63,487 nt of DNA from Chryseobacterium gleum. Its GTDB lineage: Bacteria; Bacteroidota; Bacteroidia; Flavobacteriales_D; Sanyastnellaceae. Below the pieces are notes generated by a model that had not been told where the DNA came from, searched no databases, and saw nothing but the letters and a program-made list of their open reading frames with translations. The position numbers and the translations under genes were made by a program. Below are positions 42,372 through 50,663 of this stretch, in pieces (the first letter of the stretch is position 1; every line of letters begins with the position of its first letter). The DNA lies in the NCBI GenBank assembly GCA_945874695.1, contig CAMCHP010000008.1:1-63487 (forward strand), given 5' to 3'.

Positions 42372-42769
42372 GTGCTATGACAGATCACCCCGCCCATTTT
42401 CTTGTGAAGCGCATTCGCAGTTTCGGTCATGCCTTGGCTGGATGGCGTTTGGCCTTGCGAACAGAAGCGAATTTTCAGGTTCAAGCCGTCGCAGCGGTCG
42501 TTGCGATTGGTGCAAGTTGGTATTTTGACATCAGCCCAACCGAATGGTTGATCGTTGTGCTTACCATCGCGGGAGTGCTCGCAATGGAGTTGGTGAACTC
42601 GGCCATTGAGCGCCTCGCTGATTGGGTGCAACCGGCCCATGACACGCAGATCAAGGTTATCAAAGACCTCGCTGCAGGGGCCGTGCTACTGGTCGCCTGC
42701 GCTGCTGCAATCGTCGGATTGATTATTTTCTTACCCAAAATCGCCGATGCCTTACATTCGGCTTCTTAG
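42368..42769 (+). CDS. dgkA: Diacylglycerol kinase family membrane protein
   Basis: 133 residues if the start is the ATG giving MSAMTDHPAHFLVKRIRSFG; a second ATG three codons later is equally possible. The pattern GHALAGWRLALRTEANFQVQ, the catalytic helix VLAMELVNSAIERLADWVQP and the two other hydrophobic segments match the small trimeric DgkA family. These phosphorylate diacylglycerol or undecaprenol in the inner membrane. The end overlaps the convergent ABC-transporter gene by 4 bases. Confidence 0.92.
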   Translation: MSAMTDHPAHFLVKRIRSFGHALAGWRLALRTEANFQVQAVAAVVAIGASWYFDISPTEWLIVVLTIAGVLAMELVNSAIERLADWVQPAHDTQIKVIKDLAAGAVLLVACAAAIVGLIIFLPKIADALHSAS

Positions 42770-43473
42770 CCCATGGCCTCGAAAAGTTCTTCTTCAGATG
42801 CGTTTCCAGGGAGTATCTTTAGCGATGTAGGTTCATTGGGCGCATTCCGCATCACCCAATAGGTGTGAATGTTTCCAAACCGCCGTGCATAAGGTAAATC
42901 GTGGGTACTCACGATCACCGTTAATCCTTCCTGAAGGAGGGTGTTGAGGTCTTGCCACCATTGTTTGCAGCTTGGCAAATCGAGAAAGGCAGTTGGTTCA
43001 TCCATAACCAGTAGGGGCGTGTTTTGCATCAATGCGCGGGCAATCATCACTTTTTGTCGTTCACCGTCGCTGATTTGATCGAGCGGTTGCAGGGCGCGGT
43101 GTGTAAGGTTGAACCGCTCAAGCAATTGAACAATGCGCGGGTCGCTTTCACGTACCAAAGCTGGCCAAGCGCCGAGCGCAATGACTTCAGCCACCTGCAG
43201 CGATGTAGCCAAAGGTGGGTGGGGCAGTACGAGGGCGACTTGTTTTGCTCGTTCAAGGTTATTCAAGGCTTGAATCGACGTGTTATTGAGGTACACATCC
43301 CCAGAAATACATGGTTGCAATCCGCAAAGGGTGCGCAACAAGGTGCTTTTGCCGCTGCCGTTTCGTCCGGCAACCACGATGAGTTGTCCGCGATCGACTT
43401 CAGCATGGAGCGGAAGCGAAAGTCCTTTTTTGGCGTATCCAATCACGAGCGATTTAAGTTCGATCATAGCCAT
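42766..43473 (-). CDS. ABC transporter ATPase, FecE/BtuD-like
   Basis: 235 residues with the complete ABC set: Walker A VVAGRNGSGKSTLLRTLC, signature SDGERQKVMIARALM, Walker B LLVMDEPTAFLDL and the H-loop Thr-His in IVSTHDLPYARR. It is the last gene of a three-gene importer, overlapping the permease gene by one base (TAATG-like). The system resembles those for ferric siderophores, haem or cobalamin. Substrate not determined. Confidence 0.93.
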   Translation of the reverse strand: MAMIELKSLVIGYAKKGLSLPLHAEVDRGQLIVVAGRNGSGKSTLLRTLCGLQPCISGDVYLNNTSIQALNNLERAKQVALVLPHPPLATSLQVAEVIALGAWPALVRESDPRIVQLLERFNLTHRALQPLDQISDGERQKVMIARALMQNTPLLVMDEPTAFLDLPSCKQWWQDLNTLLQEGLTVIVSTHDLPYARRFGNIHTYWVMRNAPNEPTSLKILPGNASEEELFEAMG

Positions 43474-44462
43474 TAAAACACCCTCCGACCTTGAATGAGC
43501 AAAGCAATTACTACAGGAGCACCGAAAAAGGCAGTGACCGCATTCAAGGGCAATCCTCCTTCAGGAATGCGCGCAATGAGATCGCAAGCCAGACCAATGC
43601 ACATGCCCGTGATCATCACGGCGGGGATGAGAATTTTATGCCTGCCCGTATGCCACAATCCGCGAGCGAGGTGCGGAACGGCCAATCCGATGAAGGCAAC
43701 CGGTCCGCAAAAGGCCGTGATGATGCCCGTCAAAATTCCTGTTATGACGAGCGTCCGCACACGAAAGGTGGTCAAATTCAAACCGCTGCTGCGTGCATAG
43801 TTCTCACCGAGTGACCAGAGGTCGAGGTGTCGGTGGTACCATCCGGCCGTTAGGCCGCCCAAAAAAACCACTATAAAAAGAAGCCCAACTTCGCGGATGT
43901 TGAGATCTGCAAAGCTGCCCATGCCCCAAAAGACGAAGGTTCGCAGCGATTCACTGTTACTGCCACTTTGCAAAATGGTGACCAAGGCTGATACCATGTA
44001 GCCCACCATGAGCCCGAAGATGAGCAATGAAACCGGCGCGTTGAGTTTGGTTGAGAAGAGCAAGATCAGTGCGAGCACGGCGAGTGATCCGGCAAAGGCG
44101 GCAGCAACCAAGGTGAGGTTGTGCGGTGCCACGCTGCCTGCCAAAACAACCAAAGCCACGCCCAAGCTCGCTCCAGAACTGATGCCTAAAACGGAGGGAC
44201 CAGCCAGTGGATTGTGAAAAAACCGTTGCATGAGGAGGCCACACAAGGCCAAGCCAGCCCCTGCAGTGGCTGCCGTCAAGGCGCGTGGCAGCCTTGATTG
44301 TACAACAATCAGTTGGTTCGTATGGGAGGATTGTTCACCAAAAAGCGCATCGAGCACCGCTGCCGCGTCGATTGAAACCGAGCCAAAAAATAGCTCACCC
44401 AACAGGCCGGCAAGCACACCTACCGCCATAGCAATGAAGACTATTGCGAATCGCTTTTTCAC
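43473..44462 (-). CDS. ABC transporter permease, FecCD/BtuC family
   Basis: 329 residues, about 10 hydrophobic segments, from a GTG start that overlaps the substrate-binding gene's stop by 4 bases. QSRLPRALTAATAGAGLALC, NPLAGPSVLGISSGASLGVA and the coupling-helix stretch CGPVAFIGLAVPHLARGLWH are family signatures. It forms the membrane channel, presumably as a homodimer with the neighbouring ATPase. A palindromic repeat variant is read in frame as GGLTAGWYHR in a loop before the LWSLGENYAR motif. Confidence 0.94.
   Translation of the reverse strand: MKKRFAIVFIAMAVGVLAGLLGELFFGSVSIDAAAVLDALFGEQSSHTNQLIVVQSRLPRALTAATAGAGLALCGLLMQRFFHNPLAGPSVLGISSGASLGVALVVLAGSVAPHNLTLVAAAFAGSLAVLALILLFSTKLNAPVSLLIFGLMVGYMVSALVTILQSGSNSESLRTFVFWGMGSFADLNIREVGLLFIVVFLGGLTAGWYHRHLDLWSLGENYARSSGLNLTTFRVRTLVITGILTGIITAFCGPVAFIGLAVPHLARGLWHTGRHKILIPAVMITGMCIGLACDLIARIPEGGLPLNAVTAFFGAPVVIALLIQGRRVF
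43839..43866 (+). repeat. Palindromic mini-repeat copy 15 (in permease gene, GCCC-tail variant)
   Basis: CCATCC, stem GGCC, loop GTTA, stem GGCC, tail GCCCAAAA. It shares the tail and loop with copy 4 in serA. Read on the gene strand it gives GGLTAGW, similar to GALTSGW in serA. Confidence 0.7.
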
Positions 44463-45580
44463 GGGTTGATTGGTCTGAAGTACTTGGCTTGGTGGTTCGG
44501 GAGTTGTTCGGGATGAAAAATCTTTATGAGATCTGCCAAAATTACATCGGGTTGTACAATGGCATCGCCGAAGTAATCGGTTTCAGCTGCATTGCAGTAA
44601 AAGACCTGACCTTTCTGAAAGGCTGGCAATTCCGCATAGCGGATGTCATCGGCCCGTAAATCAGCCAATGTCAACTCGCCGGGTGTATAAATAACCTTGC
44701 CCCAATAGTCAGCTTCCATGGCGCGAGCTATGAGGGTTTCAAAATCAAGACTGATGTTTCCTGGTTCGCGGTGGTCGCTGAATAAGTACTTCGCGCCTGC
44801 GTCTGCGGTAAAAACCCCCATGAAGCTATCGCCTGATGGGGCATACCACATGCCATTGGCATGACTCCCGGTAAACACCACAGGTTGTTCAAGCGCGGTT
44901 GCCGCCTTGATTTGGTTGGCCAAGTTGAGGTAGCGCAGTTCGATTTCTTGAAAAACCGCTTGTGCCTCGGCGACATGGCCTGTTAGAAAGCCTGCCGCTA
45001 TGATCCACTCTGCACGTCCAAGCGGATGTGTTTCAAGGTATTCAGAGAACGGAATAACGATGCACCCTGCTTCTTGCAAACGCTCGTATTGATTGTTTCC
45101 GTAGGGGTACGAGGTTATGATGTGCGGCGCAGCAGCGAGTGTTTTTTCGGTATCGAGGTCTTTTTCACCACTGAGATCGCTGATGCGCTTGGCATCGATC
45201 AATTGGCGCGCAGCGGGGTTGAAGATGCGGTCGGCAAAAGCGGTTCCGACCAAGGGCTGGAGTTGGTCGATGGCCGCAAACAGCGAAATGTGGGTTGTGC
45301 TTACCGTCGCAATGCGAAGGGGCGTTGTGGTTGGATCAGGAATGAGGGTGATTTCTAAACCGTCCACTTTTGGATCTTGGTGACAATAGACCGCGCGAAC
45401 GGGCTTGTCAGCTGCTTCAAGGTCATACACACGCAGGCAAGTGCAATTGTTGATGGTAATTAAGTCAAAGCCGCGGCTGTATTTTTGTGCTGTTGCCTGG
45501 GTTGTTGTTGATTGATTTTCATTGCGGCAAGCATTGAGCGCAAGCGCCAAGAACAAAATGAAGGAAAGTAGTGGCCTCAT
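44459..45580 (-). CDS. ABC transporter substrate-binding lipoprotein (FecB/BtuF-like)
   Basis: 373 residues from the ATG giving MRPLLSFILFLALALNAC; Cys18 is the lipid-modified residue. The class III binding fold is supported by PLRIATVSTTHISLFAAIDQ, HIITSYPYGNNQYERLQEAG and RAEWIIAAGFLTGHVAEAQA, typical of BtuF/FepB-like proteins. It delivers the ligand to the permease in the same operon. No TonB-dependent receptor is adjacent, so the ligand (ferric siderophore, haem or corrinoid) cannot be decided. It is divergent from the second choice-of-anchor L gene. Confidence 0.92.
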   Translation of the reverse strand: MRPLLSFILFLALALNACRNENQSTTTQATAQKYSRGFDLITINNCTCLRVYDLEAADKPVRAVYCHQDPKVDGLEITLIPDPTTTPLRIATVSTTHISLFAAIDQLQPLVGTAFADRIFNPAARQLIDAKRISDLSGEKDLDTEKTLAAAPHIITSYPYGNNQYERLQEAGCIVIPFSEYLETHPLGRAEWIIAAGFLTGHVAEAQAVFQEIELRYLNLANQIKAATALEQPVVFTGSHANGMWYAPSGDSFMGVFTADAGAKYLFSDHREPGNISLDFETLIARAMEADYWGKVIYTPGELTLADLRADDIRYAELPAFQKGQVFYCNAAETDYFGDAIVQPDVILADLIKIFHPEQLPNHQAKYFRPINP

Positions 45581-45632
45581 GCTGCGAAGGTCGTGAAATT
45601 GGAATATTTCGGTTGACTTTCTGCGGAGTTTC

Positions 45633-45663
45633 TTGCGCGCGTTCAATCAAAAATGTACCTTTC
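45633..45663 (+). promoter_or_regulatory. Putative promoter for the second choice-of-anchor L gene
   Basis: TTG at 45633-45635, a 20-base spacer, and TACCTTTC at 45656-45663, one mismatch from TAnnTTTG. It is 25 bases before the ATG at 45689. Confidence 0.5.
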
Positions 45664-45688
45664 CCGCGCTTGGTTAACGCATTGTACA

Positions 45689-46696
45689 ATGAAATCATAT
45701 TTTTACGCCCGTCTTTTCTCATTTTGTGCGGTGATTTTGCCGTTCGCTATTTCAGCACAACTTTCGACCACTCCCCTGAATAGTCCTGAAGAGGCTGTTC
45801 AAGATTTTTTGCTCGGGAGTGGGGTGTTGATTGAGAACGTTGTTTTTAATGGAAGTGCCATCCAAATTTCGAGTTTCTCGGGGGGTGCTGACCAATTGGG
45901 TATGGAGTCAGGGTTAATGATGGCCTCTGCCGCAGCCTCAATTCCAATTGATGTTTTAGATGTTACTTCGGGTGAAGGCATCAATGGTGATGCCGATTTG
46001 CTCACTTTAGCAAATTCAGTGCCTGAGTTGATCGGCCAAGGTTTCTATGTTTCATCGGTATATGATGTGGCTTCACTCGAATTCGATTTCATTCCCTACG
46101 GTGAGAACATTTCTTTTCGCTACGTTTTTGGGTCTGAAGAGTATATAACATGGGTAAACTCCTCTTTCAATGATGTCTTTGGATTCTTCATTTCGGGTCC
46201 GGGTATAGAAGGTCCTTTTTCTGCACCTGCAGGCTTTGAGGGTGGTTCAATGAATATTGCCATAGTTCCAGAAAGTGATCCAGGGTTGCCCATTACCGTG
46301 AGTTCAGTGAATCACATTCTGAATACAGCATACTACATTGACAATTTTGATAACGGGCAAATCGGTGAACCGTTAAACGGACAAACCACAGTGTTTACAG
46401 CGGAGGCCTTGGGTTTACAGATCGGTGAAACCTATCATATTCGCTTGGCGATCGCTGACGGTTCAGACATGGCTTTGGCGTCGGCCATCTTTCTTGAAGC
46501 GGGTTCATTTACTTCTGAAGTTCTCGTTGATCCAAACGACGTTGGCGACCTCAATGGCGACGGTGTGTTGAATATTTACGACTTGCTTTTGATCATTGCC
46601 AATTTCGGTTGCGAAGGCGAGGCGTGCATCGGCGATTTCGATGCGAATCTAGCTACCGATGTTCAAGACATTTTGTTCTTTCTCTCGTTGTTCTGA
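45689..46696 (+). CDS. Choice-of-anchor L protein with dockerin-like C-terminal repeats
   Basis: 335 residues with a signal peptide (MKSYFYARLFSFCAVILPFA). Residues about 30-270 are a choice-of-anchor L domain (VQDFLLGSGV, YVFGSEEYITWVNSSFNDVF, RLAIADGSDMALASAIFLEA), closely similar to the N-terminus of the 1,048-residue protein at 28858. The last 55 residues have two dockerin type I-like calcium motifs (GDLNGDGVLNIYDLLLIIA and GDFDANLATDVQDILFFL). There is no T9SS sorting domain, so export must differ. The pair looks like paralogues with different anchoring modules. Confidence 0.88.
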   Translation: MKSYFYARLFSFCAVILPFAISAQLSTTPLNSPEEAVQDFLLGSGVLIENVVFNGSAIQISSFSGGADQLGMESGLMMASAAASIPIDVLDVTSGEGINGDADLLTLANSVPELIGQGFYVSSVYDVASLEFDFIPYGENISFRYVFGSEEYITWVNSSFNDVFGFFISGPGIEGPFSAPAGFEGGSMNIAIVPESDPGLPITVSSVNHILNTAYYIDNFDNGQIGEPLNGQTTVFTAEALGLQIGETYHIRLAIADGSDMALASAIFLEAGSFTSEVLVDPNDVGDLNGDGVLNIYDLLLIIANFGCEGEACIGDFDANLATDVQDILFFLSLF

Positions 46697-46781
46697 TCCG
46701 CTAATTCTGAAAGCTTGTTAAACCCCAGTTGAGGCTGTTGCTGATCTTTAAATTTCTAAAGTTTTCCATTGCGAAGGCTGT

Positions 46782-46820
46782 GAGTCTGGCTGAGCCACCA
46801 AGCTTTTAAATGCCAGACTC
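46782..46820. other. Hairpin of unknown role upstream of mscS-like gene
   Basis: GAGTCTGGC (46782-46790) and GCCAGACTC (46812-46820) form a perfect 9-bp stem around a 21-base loop, in which GGCTGAGCC may form a smaller stem. It stands alone in the 214-base gap after the choice-of-anchor L gene and is not followed by T residues. It could be an RNA structure or a protein-binding site. Confidence 0.5.
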
Positions 46821-46910
46821 TATTTGCAACTGCTCGATGTATCTGCCGAGCGGGCATTTACTAGGTAAAATTTTAAGGGGGTGATTGTTTAATCTTATTC
46901 ATTTGATTCT

Positions 46911-47423
46911 ATGCCGCTTTATCAAATTCAGATCATCGAAACTGTTGTTGTATTTGTTCTTGTGCTCATCTTGCGCAAGGTAATCGCTGGCATCCGCCGC
47001 AAGGCGCAAAAAAAATATCACCTTCAAGTTGCCCGCAACCGATTCATTGCCAAAATCATCGACATTGGCTTATACACGGCTGGCACTTTTGTGGTACTCG
47101 CGATTTGGGGGGTTGACCAGGCCGATTTACTTGTCTTTTTCTCCTCTTTTGTTGCTGTTTTGGGTATCGCGTTGTTCGCGCAATGGTCGATGTTATCGAA
47201 CGTGACAGCGAGTATTCTGCTCTTTGTTAACCATCCAGCTAAAATTGGCGACCACATTCAGTTGCTCGACAAAGATTTCCCTTACGTGGGCGAGATCCGT
47301 GACATTGGCTTGTTCTTCATCACCATTCGCACCGAGGAAGGTGAAGTGTTGACCATTCCGAATGGTCTTATTTTTCAAAAAATGGTGAAAATCATTTCAA
47401 AACCGAACAATGATGCTGCTTAA
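46911..47423 (+). CDS. Small MscS-family channel protein
   Basis: 170 residues. Two to three hydrophobic helices are followed by the MscS core: IALFAQWSMLSNVTASILLF (the pore helix) and PAKIGDHIQLLDKDFPYVGE (the beta domain), ending VLTIPNGLIFQKMV. It is shorter than E. coli MscS and lacks most of the cytoplasmic C-terminal cage. It should act as a tension-gated safety valve in the inner membrane. Its last 14 bases overlap the next gene, so the two may be coupled. A palindromic variant lies in the first loop (AGIRRKAQ). Confidence 0.88.
   Translation: MPLYQIQIIETVVVFVLVLILRKVIAGIRRKAQKKYHLQVARNRFIAKIIDIGLYTAGTFVVLAIWGVDQADLLVFFSSFVAVLGIALFAQWSMLSNVTASILLFVNHPAKIGDHIQLLDKDFPYVGEIRDIGLFFITIRTEEGEVLTIPNGLIFQKMVKIISKPNNDAA
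46990..47011 (+). repeat. Palindromic mini-repeat copy 16 (in mscS-like gene, weak)
   Basis: GCATCC, stem GCC, loop GCAA, stem GGC, GCAAAAA. The stem has only 3 bp and the tail is changed. It resembles copy 18, 840 bases downstream. It may be a coincidence. Confidence 0.4.
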
Positions 47424-47982
47424 ACATGCCATTTGGTTGCTGATTTTTTGTCCGACAGCAATTTTTGCGCAGGTCAAATTTGAGCGTGAATTTCGCTTGA
47501 ATTCACATGAGGTGGCTGCACCTGCGAAAGAGGTTATTGCCACCTATCCATTCAAAAAGAGGGTCAAATGGTATCGGGAGGAGAGCTCAACGGGCGCTTC
47601 CATTGAAGCGAAAACCTGCTTTAAGGGCCAGCGCTTCAGCCTCGAGTTCGATACAACCGGGGTGCTCCAAGACGTCGAAGTTGAGGTGAAGTTTTCTGCC
47701 TTACGGCAGGATGTGCGCGCCGCCGTGGAAAGTCGTTTCAATGCAGATTTCAAGCGTTGGAAAATCAGGAAGGTGCAACGTCAGTTCAGTGGGGCGCCCG
47801 ATGCTGTGCGGCGATCTTCGCTGGAGGGTGCATCCGCCGAAGGCGCAAATGTTCACTATGAAATTGTAGTGCGTGGCTTGAAAGATCTCACTGAGCTTTT
47901 TGAATATACTTTCGACCAAACGGGCACGATGATTTCAGCGAAGTTGATCGTACTTGCTCCAACCGACAATTTGGAATACTGA
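47410..47982 (+). CDS. Exported protein of unknown function, PepSY-like fold possible
   Basis: 190 residues with a signal peptide (MMLLKHAIWLLIFCPTAIFA, then QVKF). The mature part has charged beta strands (VLQDVEVEVKFSALRQDV, FEYTFDQTGTMISAKLIVL) and two similar halves, which fits a PepSY-like fold; this is tentative. The palindromic repeat at 47692-47714 is read as FSALRQDV, and a weaker one at 47830-47850 as GASAEGAN. The start overlaps the mscS-like gene by 14 bases and the stop overlaps the following gene by one base, so these three genes form an operon. Confidence 0.75.
   Translation: MMLLKHAIWLLIFCPTAIFAQVKFEREFRLNSHEVAAPAKEVIATYPFKKRVKWYREESSTGASIEAKTCFKGQRFSLEFDTTGVLQDVEVEVKFSALRQDVRAAVESRFNADFKRWKIRKVQRQFSGAPDAVRRSSLEGASAEGANVHYEIVVRGLKDLTELFEYTFDQTGTMISAKLIVLAPTDNLEY
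47692..47714 (-). repeat. Palindromic mini-repeat copy 17 (in exported protein gene)
   Basis: On the minus strand: CATCC, stem TGCC, loop GTAA, stem GGCA, GAAAA: full consensus. It is identical in stem and loop to copies 6 and 7 in miaA, and read as FSALRQDV. Confidence 0.9.
47830..47850 (+). repeat. Palindromic mini-repeat copy 18 (in exported protein gene, weak)
   Basis: GCATCC, stem GCC, loop GAA, stem GGC, GCAAAT. It has a 3-bp stem and a tail like that of copy 16. It is read in frame as GASAEGAN. Confidence 0.45.
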
Positions 47983-48662
47983 TGCGGAGTCTGTGCTTGC
48001 TCGTTTTTCTTTGCATTGCTCCGCAAGCCTTGCTGCTTGCTCAAGGCAGCAGGGGCGGTTTGTTGCCAGCAGTGAATATCAACGTTAAGGCCAATGCGCA
48101 GTGGCGTTTGAACTTTCGGGCAGAATCAAGGCAAAACTTGGCGACTGGCATCGGGGAGTTTCCAACTGAATTCCGTTACCGTTACGTTTTGACCGATTAT
48201 TCAGCGATGGTGTCGCGTAAAGTAGGCCTGAATAATACGCTTGCGGGCGGTTACCTTCTGCGGGTCGAGGATGGAGATTTATCGCATCGATTGATTCAAC
48301 AATTTACCTTACTTCAGCGCTTTCCGTCATTTCGGTTAGCCCATCGTTTCAGCACTGATCAAACTTTCGGCGAGGGTTTGCCTGAATTTCGCTTGCGTTA
48401 CCGGGCGGCTGCTGAGATTCCATTGAACGGACAATCGGTTGATCCTGGTGAGGGCTATGTGAAACTGAATCATGAGTACCTTGTAGCTTGGGAGGGTGCG
48501 ACGACTGAAGTTGAAATGCGCATTGTTCCTTTTTATGGTTACGCCATCGACAAACAGAATAAATTAGAAGTAGGCATCGACTACCGTCGGGCCAATTTGG
48601 GTGGTTCATCAGCACGCGCGACCTATTGGTTGAGTATTGGTTGGTTTAAGCAATTCGGGTAG
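47982..48662 (+). CDS. DUF2490 outer membrane protein
   Basis: 226 residues, with a signal peptide (MRSLCLLVFLCIAPQALLLA). The following AQWRLNFRAESRQNLATGIG, RYVLTDYSAMVSRKVGLNNT, QFTLLQRFPSFRLAHRFSTD and WLSIGWFKQF are typical of DUF2490, a probable outer membrane beta-barrel family of unknown role. The last strand ends in an aromatic residue. It overlaps the previous gene by one base (TGATG). Confidence 0.85.
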   Translation: MRSLCLLVFLCIAPQALLLAQGSRGGLLPAVNINVKANAQWRLNFRAESRQNLATGIGEFPTEFRYRYVLTDYSAMVSRKVGLNNTLAGGYLLRVEDGDLSHRLIQQFTLLQRFPSFRLAHRFSTDQTFGEGLPEFRLRYRAAAEIPLNGQSVDPGEGYVKLNHEYLVAWEGATTEVEMRIVPFYGYAIDKQNKLEVGIDYRRANLGGSSARATYWLSIGWFKQFG

Positions 48663-48667
48663 CGTTT

Positions 48668-48698
48668 TTTGTCGCCTCGAGCGAATTTTGTATCTTTA
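48668..48698 (+). promoter_or_regulatory. Putative promoter for the DODA-type dioxygenase gene
   Basis: TTTG at 48668-48671, a 19-base spacer and TATCTTTA at 48691-48698, one mismatch from TAnnTTTG. It lies 32 bases before the ATG at 48731. Confidence 0.55.
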
Positions 48699-48730
48699 TG
48701 TGTTAGGTGCATGCGCACTTGTGCTCTCAA

Positions 48731-49618
48731 ATGAAACGTAGTCGATTTATTCAAGCATTGGCAGCCTTGCCGTTAGGCATTCTGAACATGAATTTAGAAA
48801 ACCTCAATCGTTTGGCTGAACATTTTTCGAGCACGCCCCGCATGCCCGTATTGTTTTTAGGACATGGCAGTCCCATGAATGCCATTGAAGAGAATGAGTT
48901 TGTGGCTGGATTTCGAAAGATCGCAGCTAAAATTCCAAAACCGAATGCGATCTTATGCATCTCAGCACACTGGGAAACCAAAGGAACGCGGGTAACGGCA
49001 ATGCCTATGCCGCGTACGATTCATGATTTTGGTGGGTTTCCTCAAGCTTTGTTCGATGTGCAATATCCAGCTCCAGGCAGCCCTGATTTAGCCAGCGCAA
49101 CGCAAGGCCTACTCGCTCCTGAGCCAATTGAGCTTGATCACCAATGGGGCCTCGATCACGGTGCGTGGAGTGTGATCAAACACTTGTATCCTGAGGCTGA
49201 AGTCCCGGTTATTCAATTGAGTCTTGACATCCGAAAAGATCCGGCGGCCCACTACGCGCTTGCCAAGGAATTGGGTGCTTTGCGTGAAAAAGGCATTTTG
49301 ATCGTTGGCAGTGGCAACATCGTGCACAACCTCCGTTTGGTTGAATGGGGTAAGTTAAACGTCGATAATTATGCGGCTGACTGGGCCTTGGAGGCACGCA
49401 CCCGCATGAACCAATGGATTGTAAACGGCGATCACCAAGCGCTGATCAATTACAGCAAGCAGGGCAACGCCATTCAATTGGCGATACCCACACCCGAGCA
49501 TTTTTTACCCTTGCTTTATGCCCTCGCTCTGCAAGATGCGCGTGATGCGCTGTACGTTTTCAATGACAAGGCTGTCGGTGGTTCCTTGTCAATGACGAGT
49601 GTTTTCATTGGCGCGTAG
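48731..49618 (+). CDS. ygiD: Extradiol ring-cleavage dioxygenase, DODA/YgiD type
   Basis: 295 residues from the ATG giving MKRSRFIQALAALPLGILNM. FLGHGSPMNAIEEN, CISAHWETKGTRVTAMP, IHDFGGFPQALFDVQYPAPG, LDHGAWSVIKHLYPEAEVPV and GSGNIVHNLR match the YgiD/4,5-DOPA extradiol dioxygenase family, including the metal-binding histidines. The physiological substrate is unknown in most bacteria; it may be a catechol-like compound. The start has a hydrophobic N-terminal stretch that may direct export, but this is unsure. Confidence 0.9.
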   Translation: MKRSRFIQALAALPLGILNMNLENLNRLAEHFSSTPRMPVLFLGHGSPMNAIEENEFVAGFRKIAAKIPKPNAILCISAHWETKGTRVTAMPMPRTIHDFGGFPQALFDVQYPAPGSPDLASATQGLLAPEPIELDHQWGLDHGAWSVIKHLYPEAEVPVIQLSLDIRKDPAAHYALAKELGALREKGILIVGSGNIVHNLRLVEWGKLNVDNYAADWALEARTRMNQWIVNGDHQALINYSKQGNAIQLAIPTPEHFLPLLYALALQDARDALYVFNDKAVGGSLSMTSVFIGA

Positions 49619-49704
49619 CTTGTGCTAAGGGCGTTCATGAAGCCTTCACATCTATTTTCTGTTAAAAAGTACTGTAGGGCTTGACTTCCAGCTACTTTTG
49701 CGCT

Positions 49705-50661
49705 ATGTTACTACACCTCGCGTTATTGGCAGTTGGTTTTGTGTGCTTGATCCTCGGGGCCAATTGGCTTGTGGGCGGTGCGACAGCGTTAGCTCGGAAA
49801 TTTGGCGTTTCAGATTTAGCGATTGGATTAACCGTTGTAGCTTTCGGTACCTCAGCACCAGAATTTGTCGTAAACGTGATTGCCGCTTATGAGGGACGGG
49901 ATGCATTGGTGTTTGGGAATGTAATCGGGAGTAATAATTTTAACTTGTTCATGATCCTAGGTATTGCGGGCTTGATCGCGCCGCTTACCGTGCATTCGAA
50001 CACAGTCACCCGCGAGATTCCGTTGTCATTATTTGCAGGGATTCTTGTTTTTCTACTAACAACGGTCTGGTTTGGAACGGCGAATACACAATTGACGCGT
50101 TTCGATGGAACGCTGTTGCTCTTGTGTTTTGCCGGGTTCATTTACTATGTGTACAAGCAGCTTAAAACGGAGCCAGCAAGTGAGCAGAAAGTGGGCACTA
50201 GCACACAAAGCGGATGGAAAACCGCACTATTGATCGTGGTCGGTTTGGCGGGTTTGGTTGGCGGCGGAAGGTTGGTTGTGATTCATGCCGTTGAAATGGC
50301 TGTTGAGCTTGGTTTGAGTGAGAAAGTGATTGGCCTAACGATTGTTGCTGCGGGAACATCGCTGCCGGAGTTGGCAACTTCGGTGGTAGCTGTGTTGCGT
50401 AAAAACAATGACATCGCCATTGGCAACGTGGTTGGAAGCAACATTTTCAACGTATTCTTGATTTTGGGCATGAGTGCATGGATTCAACCCATTGCGTATA
50501 CTGCGTCATTTAATATTGATTTGCTTCTGTATTGCCTTGGTACTGTCGCTCTATTATTCATGATGTTCACAGGCAAACGCCATGCACTCGATCGTTGGGA
50601 AGCGGCCATCCTGTTGTTGGTTTACGGGGTTTACACCACGTACTTAATCCAAACAGCGTGA
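49705..50661 (+). CDS. Calcium/sodium antiporter, YrbG family
   Basis: 318 residues from the ATG giving MLLHLALLAVGFVCLILGAN. Two inverted alpha-repeat motifs are present: TVVAFGTSAPEFVVNVIAAY with GNVIGSNNFNLFMILG, and IVAAGTSLPELATSVVAVLR with GNVVGSNIFNVFLILG. These are the acidic ion-binding sites of CaCA exchangers. It should exchange Ca2+ or another divalent ion for Na+ or K+ in the inner membrane. A TAnnTTTG-like box lies only 4 bases before the ATG, so its role is doubtful. The next gene starts 2 bases after the stop. Confidence 0.94.
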   Translation: MLLHLALLAVGFVCLILGANWLVGGATALARKFGVSDLAIGLTVVAFGTSAPEFVVNVIAAYEGRDALVFGNVIGSNNFNLFMILGIAGLIAPLTVHSNTVTREIPLSLFAGILVFLLTTVWFGTANTQLTRFDGTLLLLCFAGFIYYVYKQLKTEPASEQKVGTSTQSGWKTALLIVVGLAGLVGGGRLVVIHAVEMAVELGLSEKVIGLTIVAAGTSLPELATSVVAVLRKNNDIAIGNVVGSNIFNVFLILGMSAWIQPIAYTASFNIDLLLYCLGTVALLFMMFTGKRHALDRWEAAILLLVYGVYTTYLIQTA

Positions 50662-50663
50662 CC

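Noticed and set aside
48770-48783. TGCC-GTTA-GGCA stem-loop at the start of the dioxygenase gene
   Set aside because: Neither CATCC nor GAAA is present next to it; the match is limited to the stem and loop and may be chance or a badly decayed copy.
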